Shown: positions 29,948 to 38,697 of the stretch, in pieces
Layout of the letters: each line of letters begins with the position of its first letter
Numbering within the stretch: the stretch's first letter is position 1
DNA from: Subtercola frigoramans
GTDB taxonomy: Bacteria; Actinomycetota; Actinomycetes; Actinomycetales; Microbacteriaceae
Length of the DNA: 64,000 bases
Assembly: GCF_016907385.1 (NCBI RefSeq)
Contig: NZ_JAFBBU010000001.1
Coordinates: forward strand, 2,604,001-2,668,000
Direction: 5' to 3'
The notes under the pieces: model-generated
Database searches by the model: none
Told to the model about the DNA's origin: nothing
What the model saw: only the letters and a program-made list of their open reading frames with translations
Position numbers and translations under genes: made by a program

Positions 29948-31075
29948 TCACTTAGCGTCCTGCTTGGGGAACACCACCTTCTCGATGATGATGATCGCCG
30001 ATGCGGCCACCGGGATCGCCACGAGCGCGCCCAGCACGCCGCCGACGGTTCCACCCGCGACCGCGCCAATGACGACGACGGCCCCCGGCACCGACACGGC
30101 CCGGTTCATGATGCGCGGGCTCAAGACGTATGCCTCCACCTGCATGTAGATCAGGTAGTAGATCGCTGCGACTAAGGCAGTCAAGGGTGACGCGAGCAGG
30201 CAGACGAGCACGATGATGACCGAACCCGTGATCGTACCGACAAGCGGCACCAGCGAGAGCAGAAAGGCGATGAATGCCAGAAGCACCGGCAATGGCGCCC
30301 CGATGATCGAGAGGAAGATGAAGCTCAGAATGCCGTTGACAAGCGCCAACGCAATCTGACCCACGACGTAGCGACCGACCGCCTGCGTGATCTGCTCCGT
30401 GATTTCAGCGAAGTTCGCGCGCTTCGTTGCCGGGACGAACCGGTACGTGACCCGCTTCATCGACCGAAGCGACGCGAGGAAGTACAGCGTCAGGATCAGC
30501 ACGATGACAGACCCCGTCACACCGCTGGCCACTCCGGCCCCGACAGCCAGGATCCCGCCGCCGAGGGAGAGCACCTTGTCGGGGCTGAAGAAGGTCTGCA
30601 CATTCTTGATGACGTCGTCGACGCTGACGACCCCGGCCAGTTGGTTCTCGAGGTTCTTGACCCAGTCCGAGTTCTGCAGGTTCGTCATGTACGTCGGAAA
30701 GTTGTTGACGAGGTTTGTCGTCTGTTCGACGATGATCGGGATGATCGTGAACAACAGCCCCGCGAGAATGAGCACCACGACACCGAACACGATTCCGATG
30801 GCGAGAGCCCTGGGCATCCGCTTGGAAAGGCGCGAGACCAGCGGGTCGAGGCCGAGGGCTATGAAGAGCGCGACGCCGACGTAGATCAGCACCGTGCCCA
30901 GTTGGGTGACCAACCCGCCGATCACCAATGCCACGAGCACACCGAGCGCCCCGAGGAGCCCGATCTTGAAGGCATTCACCTGGGCGAACGTCTCCGTGCC
31001 CTGCGTGATGGTCTGAACCTCGGGCGAAATACTGGCCGGACTCGGTGGTGGTGTGTGACGCCTGCTCATCCTCAT
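29948..31075 (-). CDS. AI-2E family transporter (permease), paralogue 1
   Basis: 375 residues. Hydrophobic helices in the TqsA/PerM pattern with the C-terminal hallmark MNRAVSVPGAVVVIGAVAGG followed by GVLGALVAIPVAAS. The family contains exporters of small molecules and Na+/H+ antiporters as well as the AI-2 exporter TqsA, so autoinducer transport is not implied. TACAGT six bases before the ATG suggests a leaderless promoter. A second copy lies at 34143-35204. Confidence 0.9.
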   Translation of the reverse strand: MRMSRRHTPPPSPASISPEVQTITQGTETFAQVNAFKIGLLGALGVLVALVIGGLVTQLGTVLIYVGVALFIALGLDPLVSRLSKRMPRALAIGIVFGVVVLILAGLLFTIIPIIVEQTTNLVNNFPTYMTNLQNSDWVKNLENQLAGVVSVDDVIKNVQTFFSPDKVLSLGGGILAVGAGVASGVTGSVIVLILTLYFLASLRSMKRVTYRFVPATKRANFAEITEQITQAVGRYVVGQIALALVNGILSFIFLSIIGAPLPVLLAFIAFLLSLVPLVGTITGSVIIVLVCLLASPLTALVAAIYYLIYMQVEAYVLSPRIMNRAVSVPGAVVVIGAVAGGTVGGVLGALVAIPVAASAIIIIEKVVFPKQDAK

Positions 31076-31081
31076 GGTTCG

Positions 31082-31087
31082 ACTGTA
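31082..31087 (-). promoter_or_regulatory. -10-like box of AI-2E paralogue 1
   Basis: TACAGT, six bases before ATG 31075; leaderless arrangement. Confidence 0.45.
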
Positions 31088-31194
31088 TTGCCCCGGCAGT
31101 CAGATCAGGCGCAACCATACTGCCGATTGACAAGCATTCGCCGGTTGGGTATCCGTACCGCGGCGTAGCGAGAATCTCTCGAGCAGCGGGCGGG

Positions 31195-32202
31195 TCAGTA
31201 CAGCAGCATTGTGAGGCGACGGCGGGCAGCCGTCACCCGGGGGTCTTCGAGACCGACCACTTCGAACAGATCGAGGAGCCGGGTGCGCAACACGTCTTTC
31301 GCCGGCGCGTCCGCTCTGGCCGACGCAGAAGCGAAGAGGGTCAGAATGCGGTCGAAGGCGTCGTCGATGTGCCCGCCGGACACGTCGAGATCGGCGACGA
31401 GGAGTTGCGCGTCGAGGTTGTCGGGTTGGGCCGCTGCCTGCGCCCGGATATCGTCGAGCGTGTGGCCGGTGAGGCGGTCGAGTAACTTCACCTGGGCGAG
31501 GCCGGCAACGGCGAGCTGGTCGCGAGGGCTCTGCGCGAGCGCCGTCTCGTACTCTGCGATGGCCGCCTTGTAGTCCCCTCGCGAGATGGCTTCGTACGCT
31601 TCGGCGTGGTGCGGAGGGAGTACCTCCTCTGCGACGTCTGCCGGGTCTGCCACGCTTCCCTCGGGACGTGCGCCTGTGCGCCCGTCTTCGGGCTCGGCGC
31701 GGCCGGTGACGCCATTCTGATCAGCGAGTTGCACCACCTGCTCGAGCACGTCGCGGATGCTCTGCTCCGGCTGCGCGCCCTCGAACAGTGCTACGGGTCG
31801 CCCAGCGATGATTGCCGCAACGGTCGGCACGGACTGCGCCTGGAAGGCCTCGGTCAGCTGCGGGTTCGTGTCGGTCTCGACCCTGACCAGCACGAATTGG
31901 CCGGAGTACTCCAGAATCAGCTTCTGCATCAGCGGGGCAAGCATCCGGGATCCGTCAGACCACGATGCCCACAACTCGACGATGACGGCAACAGAGTTCG
32001 AGAGTTCGAGAATCTGCGAGAACGACGCATCAGTGCCGTCGAGAAGCAGACTGGGAACCGTGACGACGCCGCCCGGCCCAGCCGCGACGCCGTCGGCACC
32101 CTGTGACGGGGCCGAGCCCGCCGGAGAGTTCGCCCGGTTCACCAACGACGACAGGTCGACCGCACCTCGCAGGCTCGCGGCGGAGGGGGGAACCTGGCTC
32201 AC
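31195..32202 (-). CDS. thioredoxin-fold/TPR protein, CnoX (YbbN)-like, without CxxC
   Basis: 335 residues. A thioredoxin fold at about 60-165 (VAVIVELWASWSDGSRMLAP ... VPTVAAIIAGRP) is followed by TPR-type helices (about 195-335; EAYEAISRGDYKAAIAEYETAL). The active-site position reads WSDGSRM, so both redox cysteines are absent. This fits the CnoX/YbbN co-chaperone family, many of whose members hold unfolded proteins and do not act as oxidoreductases. It overlaps the end of the upstream membrane-protein gene by 4 bp, so the two are translationally coupled. Confidence 0.88.
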   Translation of the reverse strand: MSQVPPSAASLRGAVDLSSLVNRANSPAGSAPSQGADGVAAGPGGVVTVPSLLLDGTDASFSQILELSNSVAVIVELWASWSDGSRMLAPLMQKLILEYSGQFVLVRVETDTNPQLTEAFQAQSVPTVAAIIAGRPVALFEGAQPEQSIRDVLEQVVQLADQNGVTGRAEPEDGRTGARPEGSVADPADVAEEVLPPHHAEAYEAISRGDYKAAIAEYETALAQSPRDQLAVAGLAQVKLLDRLTGHTLDDIRAQAAAQPDNLDAQLLVADLDVSGGHIDDAFDRILTLFASASARADAPAKDVLRTRLLDLFEVVGLEDPRVTAARRRLTMLLY

Positions 32203-34028
32203 GGCAACTCCTTTGCACTCAAGAGACCCTGAGCGAACCCGAGAAGTCTGACCTTCGAGGTGTCGCCCGACGGTGGGATATAGAACAGCAACTGGTAATC
32301 GTAGATCGCCTCGGTGCCCTTTGTCGACGAGGTGACGCCGGAGGCGGCCTTCACCCCGCCTTCCGGGCTCACTGTCGCACCGGCCTCGACCACCTTGACA
32401 GTCTCCGACTCCCTGATGTTGAGGGCGACAATCGCACCCGACTGGTTCGTGGCCAGTGAGATGATCTCGCCTGCTCCGGCGACCTTTGCAAATTCGATGC
32501 TCGCCGTATTGGGCAGCGCCGCCTTTTTCGCGTTCTTGTAGTCGACGCCGACGCTCGTGCGGAGCGTGTCTCCCGTTGCATCGAATTTGTCGAAGTACGG
32601 GCTCTGGTCTCCGACAGCCAGGATGTCTGCATAACCGGTCGCTGCGTCGGCCGGCGTGATCGACAGGAGCTTGCTGTCGTCTGCCAGGCGCGAGGTGCCG
32701 ACAGTTGCCGGGGCGACAGGGGGCAGTGTCGTGTCTGGCTCGAGCGGAATGGCGTAGTACACCTTGTAGGCGCTTCGCGGGGTGTCCTGGACCATCATCA
32801 GTGACAGTGGCGCAACGGTCGCATCCGTGTTCTCAGCGATGGCGAAGACGGTGCGAGGCCAGGACTCTGTGGCCTGTGGCAACACAACCGAGGCCGGCCC
32901 GACAGGAATGACCTGGGGGGCCGGGTAGGAAGGATCTGCGGCCCTGATCTTGTACGTTGCGGTGCGCAGCTCGAGAGCGGGCCCCGTGACCCGCGCGGCC
33001 AGCGCAGTCGCGTCTGAGGCGGCATCCGCCGCTGTGGTCGTGGCACTGACCCGGGCGAGAACCGCGTCGAGCTGGGTCTCGCTGACCACGGGCGGCGGCC
33101 CGGATTCTGGAGTCGGAACAGGCGTCGGTGTGCCGGTCGTCTCCGACGGAGTCGAACTCGGTGCAGGAGTTCCGTCGGTGGAGACGGGCACCGGGGTAGC
33201 CGTGTCTGCGAGGGCACCCTGTGCCGGCACCGACACTCCACCTGCGGCGACCACACAGAGCACCAGGGCCGGTGCAACTGTTCCGGTGAAGCGGGTGATC
33301 GATCGTCGACCGCGCCTGACTCCGGACTCGATGGCGTTCGTTCGCGACGGAGAGAACCGGGTGCCTCGAGGGAGCGCCGGCGGTTTGCGGCGCGGTCCGC
33401 GGGACTTCTTCATGTGGTTGAGCCCCAGGAGGAGCAGCACGAGCCCGGCGAGGAGAAAGACAGCGCCGGCAAGGATCAGCGGCATGGCCGCAGGCGTGCT
33501 GTTGTCGAGAGGCCACGAGATGCTCACCGTCGTGGGCGCGGGGGCCGTGCCGTCGTCGGCAACGATCAGCGAGTAGCCTGCCGGCAGGTTGAACGTGCGT
33601 GACATCGATGTGTCAGCGGAATACTCCTCGAGCCAGAGGTCGGAACCAGCGGGATTCGCGGAACCACTCGTGACGTTCGCTGCAGCGGCGGTTGTGGTGT
33701 CTGCGGGAACGATCGTCGACGTCAGGGAGGGCTTGTCGCCACCCTGGAAATCGATCTGCGCGAAGCTCGAACCATTCAGCCAGGCCTTCACGTCGTCGGT
33801 TCGGCCGTAGGCGACGAAGACCTTCGGGCTGCCGGAGAGAGTGACCGTCTGGTCGCCTCCCAGTGCCTTGAGAACGTCACTGTCGATGTAGACGTACGGA
33901 GTGCTCACCGACTGGCTGGTTTCGACCTTCAGCGATGAGGGCGGCAGGAGCACGGTTCGCTCGGCGATACCGATGCCGATGAGCGCTGTCGCAACAACGA
34001 AAGCGAAGATCGCAAGAATGAATCGCAC
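32199..34028 (-). CDS. uncharacterised three-helix membrane protein with large extracellular domains
   Basis: 609 residues from GTG 34028, with GGAG seven bases upstream. Hydrophobic helices stand at about 2-21, 182-203 and 250-268. Residues 22-180 should form an outside beta-rich domain, 204-249 a basic cytoplasmic loop (KKSRGPRRK), and 276-316 a Thr/Pro/Ser linker to a second outside domain (317-609). No enzyme motif is visible. It is translationally coupled to the CnoX-like gene. I do not recognise the family beyond 'actinobacterial membrane protein'. Confidence 0.8.
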   Translation of the reverse strand: MRFILAIFAFVVATALIGIGIAERTVLLPPSSLKVETSQSVSTPYVYIDSDVLKALGGDQTVTLSGSPKVFVAYGRTDDVKAWLNGSSFAQIDFQGGDKPSLTSTIVPADTTTAAAANVTSGSANPAGSDLWLEEYSADTSMSRTFNLPAGYSLIVADDGTAPAPTTVSISWPLDNSTPAAMPLILAGAVFLLAGLVLLLLGLNHMKKSRGPRRKPPALPRGTRFSPSRTNAIESGVRRGRRSITRFTGTVAPALVLCVVAAGGVSVPAQGALADTATPVPVSTDGTPAPSSTPSETTGTPTPVPTPESGPPPVVSETQLDAVLARVSATTTAADAASDATALAARVTGPALELRTATYKIRAADPSYPAPQVIPVGPASVVLPQATESWPRTVFAIAENTDATVAPLSLMMVQDTPRSAYKVYYAIPLEPDTTLPPVAPATVGTSRLADDSKLLSITPADAATGYADILAVGDQSPYFDKFDATGDTLRTSVGVDYKNAKKAALPNTASIEFAKVAGAGEIISLATNQSGAIVALNIRESETVKVVEAGATVSPEGGVKAASGVTSSTKGTEAIYDYQLLFYIPPSGDTSKVRLLGFAQGLLSAKELP

Positions 34029-34142
34029 GTGATTTCTCCAGACACAAAGACATTAAAAGATAGCTGATCCTCCTTGTGAATGCTCCCAGACTTCTGCGCT
34101 GTCATGTGCAGGGGCTAGATTTGCAGCAGACCGAGGGAGCAG

Positions 34143-35204
34143 ATGCAGGTGAAAGTGAAGAACGCCTTCACGCTGGGCCTCGTGGGAACGCTGGGCGTCG
34201 GCCTCGGCGTGGTGATCCTTCTGGCCATCGGAAACCTGGCCACAGTTCTCACCTACATCGGCATCGCCGTCTTTCTGGCGCTCGGCCTCGACCCGATCGT
34301 GTCCTGGCTCGAACGACACCATTTCCGCCGACCGGTCGCCATCCTGGTGGTCGTGATCGGCGTCGCCGGGATCATCACCGGCCTCGTCTTCGCTGTGCTG
34401 CCGATCATCATCGACCAGCTGACTCAGCTGTTCGCCCAGATACCGCATCTTGCCTCGTTGCTCCAGTCGTCGAGCTGGGCGTCTAACCTGACTGACAGCC
34501 TGGGCGGCTTCATCGATGTTCAGGCGGTCGTCGACGCCGTGACGAAGTACCTCCAGGATCCCGGCAACATCACCACGATCGCCGGTGGCGCACTGGCGGT
34601 TGGCGTCGGCATCGCAAACGGCATCTTCGGCACGGTGATCGTGGTCATCCTGACTCTTTTCTTCACGGCCAATCTCGCCCTGATGAAGAGGTCGGTCTAC
34701 CTCCTCGTGCCGGCCAGCAAACGCGAACGGTTCGCCGACCTCGGTGAGCAAGTGACAGAGGCGGTGGGCCGGTACGTGATCGGCCAGGTGACTCTGGCGC
34801 TCTGCAACGGTGTTCTGAGCTTCGTGTTCCTGTCGATCATCCAGGCACCCTACGCGGCAGTTCTGGCCTTCATCGCCGGGATGCTCTCCTTGATCCCGCT
34901 GGTCGGCACCATCTCCGGCTCGGTCATCATCGTCGCGGTGTGCCTCATTCCGGGCGTGGGTTCGCCACTCACGGCTCTGGTCGCCGCCATCTACTACCTG
35001 GTGTACATGCAGGTCGAGGCATACCTGCTGAGCCCGAACATCATGAAGCGGGCGGTCTCCGTGCCCGGATCGGTCGTGGTCATCGCCGCGCTGGCCGGCG
35101 GGTCGTTGCTCGGGGTGCTGGGAGCGCTGGTCGCGATTCCGATCGCCGCGTCAATCATGCTGATCGTCAAACAGGTTGTGATTCCGATCCAGAACGAGCG
35201 CTGA
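34143..35204 (+). CDS. AI-2E family transporter (permease), paralogue 2
   Basis: 353 residues with GGGAG just upstream of the ATG. It shares with paralogue 1 (29948-31075) the start of the membrane domain, the FVFLSIIQAP/FIFLSIIGAP segment, YMQVEAYLLSPNIM and the end MKRAVSVPGSVVVI ... GVLGALVAIPIAAS, so the two are duplicates or related copies. It is divergent from the 609-residue membrane protein gene over 114 bp. Substrate unknown. Confidence 0.9.
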   Translation: MQVKVKNAFTLGLVGTLGVGLGVVILLAIGNLATVLTYIGIAVFLALGLDPIVSWLERHHFRRPVAILVVVIGVAGIITGLVFAVLPIIIDQLTQLFAQIPHLASLLQSSSWASNLTDSLGGFIDVQAVVDAVTKYLQDPGNITTIAGGALAVGVGIANGIFGTVIVVILTLFFTANLALMKRSVYLLVPASKRERFADLGEQVTEAVGRYVIGQVTLALCNGVLSFVFLSIIQAPYAAVLAFIAGMLSLIPLVGTISGSVIIVAVCLIPGVGSPLTALVAAIYYLVYMQVEAYLLSPNIMKRAVSVPGSVVVIAALAGGSLLGVLGALVAIPIAASIMLIVKQVVIPIQNER

Positions 35205-35222
35205 GCCGCAGACCCAGACGGT

Positions 35223-35250
35223 GCCGAAGGCGCGCAGCAGTAGCTTCGGC
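35223..35250. terminator. hairpin after AI-2E paralogue 2
   Basis: GCCGAAG (35223-35229) and CTTCGGC (35244-35250) form a 7-bp stem in the 104-bp spacer between convergent genes. No T-run; assignment rests on position. Confidence 0.4.
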
Positions 35251-35308
35251 GTCAGGCCGACTCATCGACACCGGGCCGTCTCCTCGGATTCTGCCCGCCT
35301 TCGCTGGC

Positions 35309-36034
35309 TCAGATCGTCTCGTAGGTCTCCGGCAGAGGGGCCGCGGCAGGGTTCACACGCTGGACGATCTCGTTGAGCACCCTCTTGGTCTGCGACGCCC
35401 CCACCCACAGGTGCTTGCCGCCTTCGACCTCGACGACGTCGGCTTCGGGAACAGAAGCAAAACGTTCCCGCGCCTCGGGAGCCTTCAGGTAGTCATCGAA
35501 TTCCGGGATGAGGGCGACGAGAGGGATGCCCGTTCCGGCCCACGCGGCGACTTCCGCCGGGGACGCGCGGTGCAGCGGCGGCGACAGCAGGATTGCGCCC
35601 TCGATTTCGTGGTCCAAGCCGTACTTCAGGGCGAGTTCGGTGCCGAACGACCATCCGACGAGCCAAGGATGCGGCAGCCCACGCTCGTGCACAAACCTCA
35701 TCGCCGCGTCGACGTCAAGCCGCTCGTCGACCCCATGGCCGAACGCACCGTCACTGGTGCCGCGCGGAGACGAGGTCCCCCTGGTGTTGAAGCGCAGCAC
35801 GGCGAGCTGGGCCAGCGCGGGAAGCCTGCCCGCGGCCTTCCGGATGATGTGCGAATCCATGAAGCCACCGGCAGTGGGCAGGGGGTGGAGCATCACCAGA
35901 GTCGCAACCGGGGCCCCCGTCGGGGGCAGTGACAACTCACCGACCAGGGTGAGGCCGTCTTCGGTCTCCAGTTCGATGTCTTCCCGCACGGCGGGGAGCA
36001 CGACGCTGCTTCGAACATCGATCACGGGTGCCAT
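35309..36034 (-). CDS. alpha/beta hydrolase
   Basis: 241 residues. The nucleophile elbow is GWSFG with Ser129; HPLPTAGGFMD near 50-60 supplies the oxyanion region, and a His in GGKHLWVG near 215 is the likely catalytic base. It resembles the KANL3/dienelactone-hydrolase-like group acting on esters. The ATG follows directly on the TAG stop of the upstream small gene (no gap), so the pair is co-translated. Substrate unknown. Confidence 0.87.
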   Translation of the reverse strand: MAPVIDVRSSVVLPAVREDIELETEDGLTLVGELSLPPTGAPVATLVMLHPLPTAGGFMDSHIIRKAAGRLPALAQLAVLRFNTRGTSSPRGTSDGAFGHGVDERLDVDAAMRFVHERGLPHPWLVGWSFGTELALKYGLDHEIEGAILLSPPLHRASPAEVAAWAGTGIPLVALIPEFDDYLKAPEARERFASVPEADVVEVEGGKHLWVGASQTKRVLNEIVQRVNPAAAPLPETYETI

Positions 36035-36334
36035 CTACGAACCAATCCTCCAACAGTGGGTGTGCCAGTGCCTACGGGCAGCAAGATCACTCGAATCGCC
36101 GAGCACGCCGTCGGCCCGCCACGCAACGAGGTGCGCCATTCCGGGGGTGACCGTGAGCGAGCATCCAGGGCAGGTGTAGGGCTTGGTGGCCTGCAGGCCA
36201 GAGATGGGCTGCACGTTCCAGTCGCCATTCCGGCGGTGTTCGACGGTTCGCCACCCCGTCATCATGCGCTCGAAACCGTCGTCACCCGTGTCGCCGGCCC
36301 CCGAATTTCGGCGGGGGCGATTGCTGCGGGGCAT
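36035..36334 (-). CDS. small Cys/His-rich actinobacterial protein
   Basis: 99 residues. The N-terminus is basic (MPRSNRPRRN); the core carries YTCPGCSLTV and the C-terminus RRHWHTHCW, four to five potential metal ligands in two clusters, so a zinc-ribbon-like fold is likely. Relatives are often called 'ATP/GTP-binding protein', but no nucleotide motif is present. TACACT seven bases before the ATG suggests a leaderless start. Encoded in one unit with the following alpha/beta hydrolase. Confidence 0.8.
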   Translation of the reverse strand: MPRSNRPRRNSGAGDTGDDGFERMMTGWRTVEHRRNGDWNVQPISGLQATKPYTCPGCSLTVTPGMAHLVAWRADGVLGDSSDLAARRHWHTHCWRIGS

Positions 36335-36341
36335 GGCTTCA

Positions 36342-36347
36342 AGTGTA
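36342..36347 (-). promoter_or_regulatory. -10-like box of small Cys/His gene
   Basis: TACACT, seven bases before ATG 36334; leaderless arrangement. Confidence 0.45.
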
Positions 36348-36383
36348 CGAGCCTCTCCCGCACGACGTGGCGATGCGCTCGAA

Positions 36384-38012
36384 CTACCCGCCGAGCCCCT
36401 CGCTCTGCACCAGGCGTGACTCCTCGAGGTCGAGCATCTCGTGGGCCCGAGTCAGGGTGTGTGAGCTGAATTCTCCCCGATCGCGCTCATCCAGAAGAGT
36501 CTCCCGCTCGACCCGGAGCACCTCGAGCCTCAATTCCCGGTACTGTTCGTGCGGCGCGGGGTTGGTCTCGTCGGCTTCGGCCAGGCTGGTGACCTCCCAG
36601 GCCGACTGGCTGCGCAGCTGGGCGTCGCGCCTCACGCGCTCGACCACCGCCTCTTCAGGCACGGCTCCTCCCGGAAGAACGAGTTCCGGGTTCTCGAGAA
36701 GCCCGCGCCCCGCCTCCTGCAGGCGATCCACCAGCGAGGCGAACTCCACCTTCTCGTCGGCTGCGTCAGCCCTCTGGATGCCCGTGAGCCTGATCACGAA
36801 CGGCAACGTCGATCCCTGCACGATCAGGGTCACGATCGCCACTGTGAAGGCGATGAGGATGAGCTGGGGGCGGTACGGCGTCTCCTCTGGCAGGGACTGG
36901 GCCGCCGCGAGCGTCACGACGCCGCGCATTCCGCTCCACGACAGCACCACTCCCCCCGCCATGCCGGTCGGCACGTCACCGACGACGGCACCCGGGCGCA
37001 CGGGAGGCGGGTGACGTTTGCGCCGCCAGGCACTGATCATAGTCGGGGGCATCACGAACACGAACCGCACGATGATCAGGAGCCCCGTGGCCAACAGCCC
37101 GAAGTAGATGGCTTGCGAAACGCTGAGGTTCTTGTCGACCACCTGGACGACGAGGTCCTTCAGCTGCAACCCCATGATGAGGAACACCGCGTTCTCGAGC
37201 AGGAACTGCAGTGTGCGCCAGGTGAGGCGCTCACTGATGCGCGAGGGAGCGGTGAAGTACTTGGCGCCGAAGTGCCCGGTCATGAGCCCTGCCGCAACGA
37301 CGCTGAGCACACCGGAAGCGCCGACCGATTCCGCGGGCACGTAGGCGAGGAACGGTACAGCGAACGAGACCGCGGTGGTCAGTACCGGGTCGGAGAGTTT
37401 CGAACGGACCAGAATCGTCACCGCGCCCACAATCGCGCCGACGACCGCCGCTACGACGACCGAATACACGAAGCTGCCGGCGATCTGCCAGAGACTCACG
37501 GCTCCCGCTGTCGCAGCAACCGCCGACCTCAACAGCACCAGCGCTGAGGCGTCGTTCACAAGACTCTCGCCTTCGATCACTGCGCTTAGACGGTGCGGCA
37601 GCCCGAGCCGCTTGCCGATCGACGTCGCCGCCACAGCGTCCGTCGGGCTGATCACGGCGCCCAGTGCGATCGCCGATGCGAGGCTGAGCTCGGGGAAGAG
37701 CGAGAAGAGCAGCAGCCCGGTACCGAACGCGCTCACAAAAACGAGGGCCACAGAGAGCCCCGTGATGCTCCCGATGTTGCGGCGGAAGTCGATGAGGGGC
37801 AGGTTGATTGCTGACGCGTAGAGCAGCGGCGGAAGCACCACCGTCAGGATGAGAGCCGACGGCACGTGCACGGGTTGTACGCCGGGGATGATCGAGATGC
37901 CCACCCCGATCAGCACGAGAATGATCGGGGCAGCGATGCGGAGCTTCGGCGCCAGAAGTGAGACCCCGACGATGACGATCACGCCAATGATCGCGACGAT
38001 CTCGTTTCGCAT
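36384..38012 (-). CDS. Na+/H+ antiporter (CPA1/NhaP type)
   Basis: 542 residues with about 12 helices. Ion-binding motifs are intact: ISPTDAVAATS with Asp125 and EGESLVNDASAL with Asn153-Asp154, typical of the electroneutral CPA1 branch. A cytosolic tail of about 130 residues (from about 410) with charged helices is present, as in bacterial NhaP/YjcE-type antiporters. It exchanges sodium or potassium for protons in pH and salt homeostasis. TAAGCT six bases before the ATG suggests its own leaderless promoter. Confidence 0.93.
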   Translation of the reverse strand: MRNEIVAIIGVIVIVGVSLLAPKLRIAAPIILVLIGVGISIIPGVQPVHVPSALILTVVLPPLLYASAINLPLIDFRRNIGSITGLSVALVFVSAFGTGLLLFSLFPELSLASAIALGAVISPTDAVAATSIGKRLGLPHRLSAVIEGESLVNDASALVLLRSAVAATAGAVSLWQIAGSFVYSVVVAAVVGAIVGAVTILVRSKLSDPVLTTAVSFAVPFLAYVPAESVGASGVLSVVAAGLMTGHFGAKYFTAPSRISERLTWRTLQFLLENAVFLIMGLQLKDLVVQVVDKNLSVSQAIYFGLLATGLLIIVRFVFVMPPTMISAWRRKRHPPPVRPGAVVGDVPTGMAGGVVLSWSGMRGVVTLAAAQSLPEETPYRPQLILIAFTVAIVTLIVQGSTLPFVIRLTGIQRADAADEKVEFASLVDRLQEAGRGLLENPELVLPGGAVPEEAVVERVRRDAQLRSQSAWEVTSLAEADETNPAPHEQYRELRLEVLRVERETLLDERDRGEFSSHTLTRAHEMLDLEESRLVQSEGLGG

Positions 38013-38018
38013 GCCGTC

Positions 38019-38024
38019 AGCTTA
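38019..38024 (-). promoter_or_regulatory. -10-like box of Na+/H+ antiporter gene
   Basis: TAAGCT, six bases before ATG 38012; leaderless arrangement. Confidence 0.5.
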
Positions 38025-38065
38025 GCGAGTGGCGGGGAACGCTCAGGTCGTTGACGAACGACGTT

Positions 38066-38629
38066 CTAACGGACGGAGAGCATCACGTCGACGACGGCGT
38101 CGAGCACCAGGTCGACCTGAACCTCGCTGTAGCCGCCCAGTTTCGGGCGGAACACGACACCCCGGACATCCGCCACCGTCACGTTCGCTCCCTTTCGGAA
38201 GTACGCGATCAGGGTGTCACAGAAGGCGTCGACATCGTCGCGGTTGTACCCGCCGGTGAGCACGTTCGCACGGGCGAACTTGTGGCCGTCTTCACGCTCG
38301 AGACGCGCGACGATCTCCCGTGCCCGCTCCCGGCTGCGCGTGAACCATGCCTCATCACCGATCTCGTGCTTCGCCCTCGCACGCTCCCGGGCGACGAAGG
38401 CATCTTCGAGCCGCTCGAGCGCCGCATCGACGTGGGCCGGCGAATAGCCGCCCTTCTGCAGGCCGAAGCTTGCCCGCCGGATGCTCGTCGAATCCGTCTC
38501 GGCAGACCCAGCAGGGTTCAGCTCGGCCTGGGCCTCGTACGCCTCACGGGCACGGGCGAGAAATCCCTCGACTTCATCGATGTTGTAGCCCAGAGCCGAC
38601 TTGCGGCTGAGGGGAAAGGATTGGCTCAC
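38066..38629 (-). CDS. DivIVA-motif repeat protein
   Basis: 187 residues from GTG 38629. The DivIVA-like motif GYxxxxVDxxL appears four times: 14-24 (GYNIDEVEGFL), about 61-71 (GYSPAHVDAAL), 127-138 (GYNRDDVDAFC) and 167-177 (GYSEVQVDLVL). Charged helical segments lie between them. This matches the 'DivIVA domain repeat' family and is unlike the polar scaffold Wag31/DivIVA, which has one such motif and a long coiled coil. A role at curved membranes or in cell division is possible but not shown. Confidence 0.85.
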   Translation of the reverse strand: MSQSFPLSRKSALGYNIDEVEGFLARAREAYEAQAELNPAGSAETDSTSIRRASFGLQKGGYSPAHVDAALERLEDAFVARERARAKHEIGDEAWFTRSRERAREIVARLEREDGHKFARANVLTGGYNRDDVDAFCDTLIAYFRKGANVTVADVRGVVFRPKLGGYSEVQVDLVLDAVVDVMLSVR

Positions 38630-38697
38630 TCGACCATTGTGCCAATACTTGGCCCGTTACGCTGACAGCCAGCCGAGTGGAGGCACAGGGGTGCCTG

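Noticed and set aside
29948-31075. Quorum-sensing AI-2 exporter
   Set aside because: The family is broad and no luxS or sensing genes are in the window.
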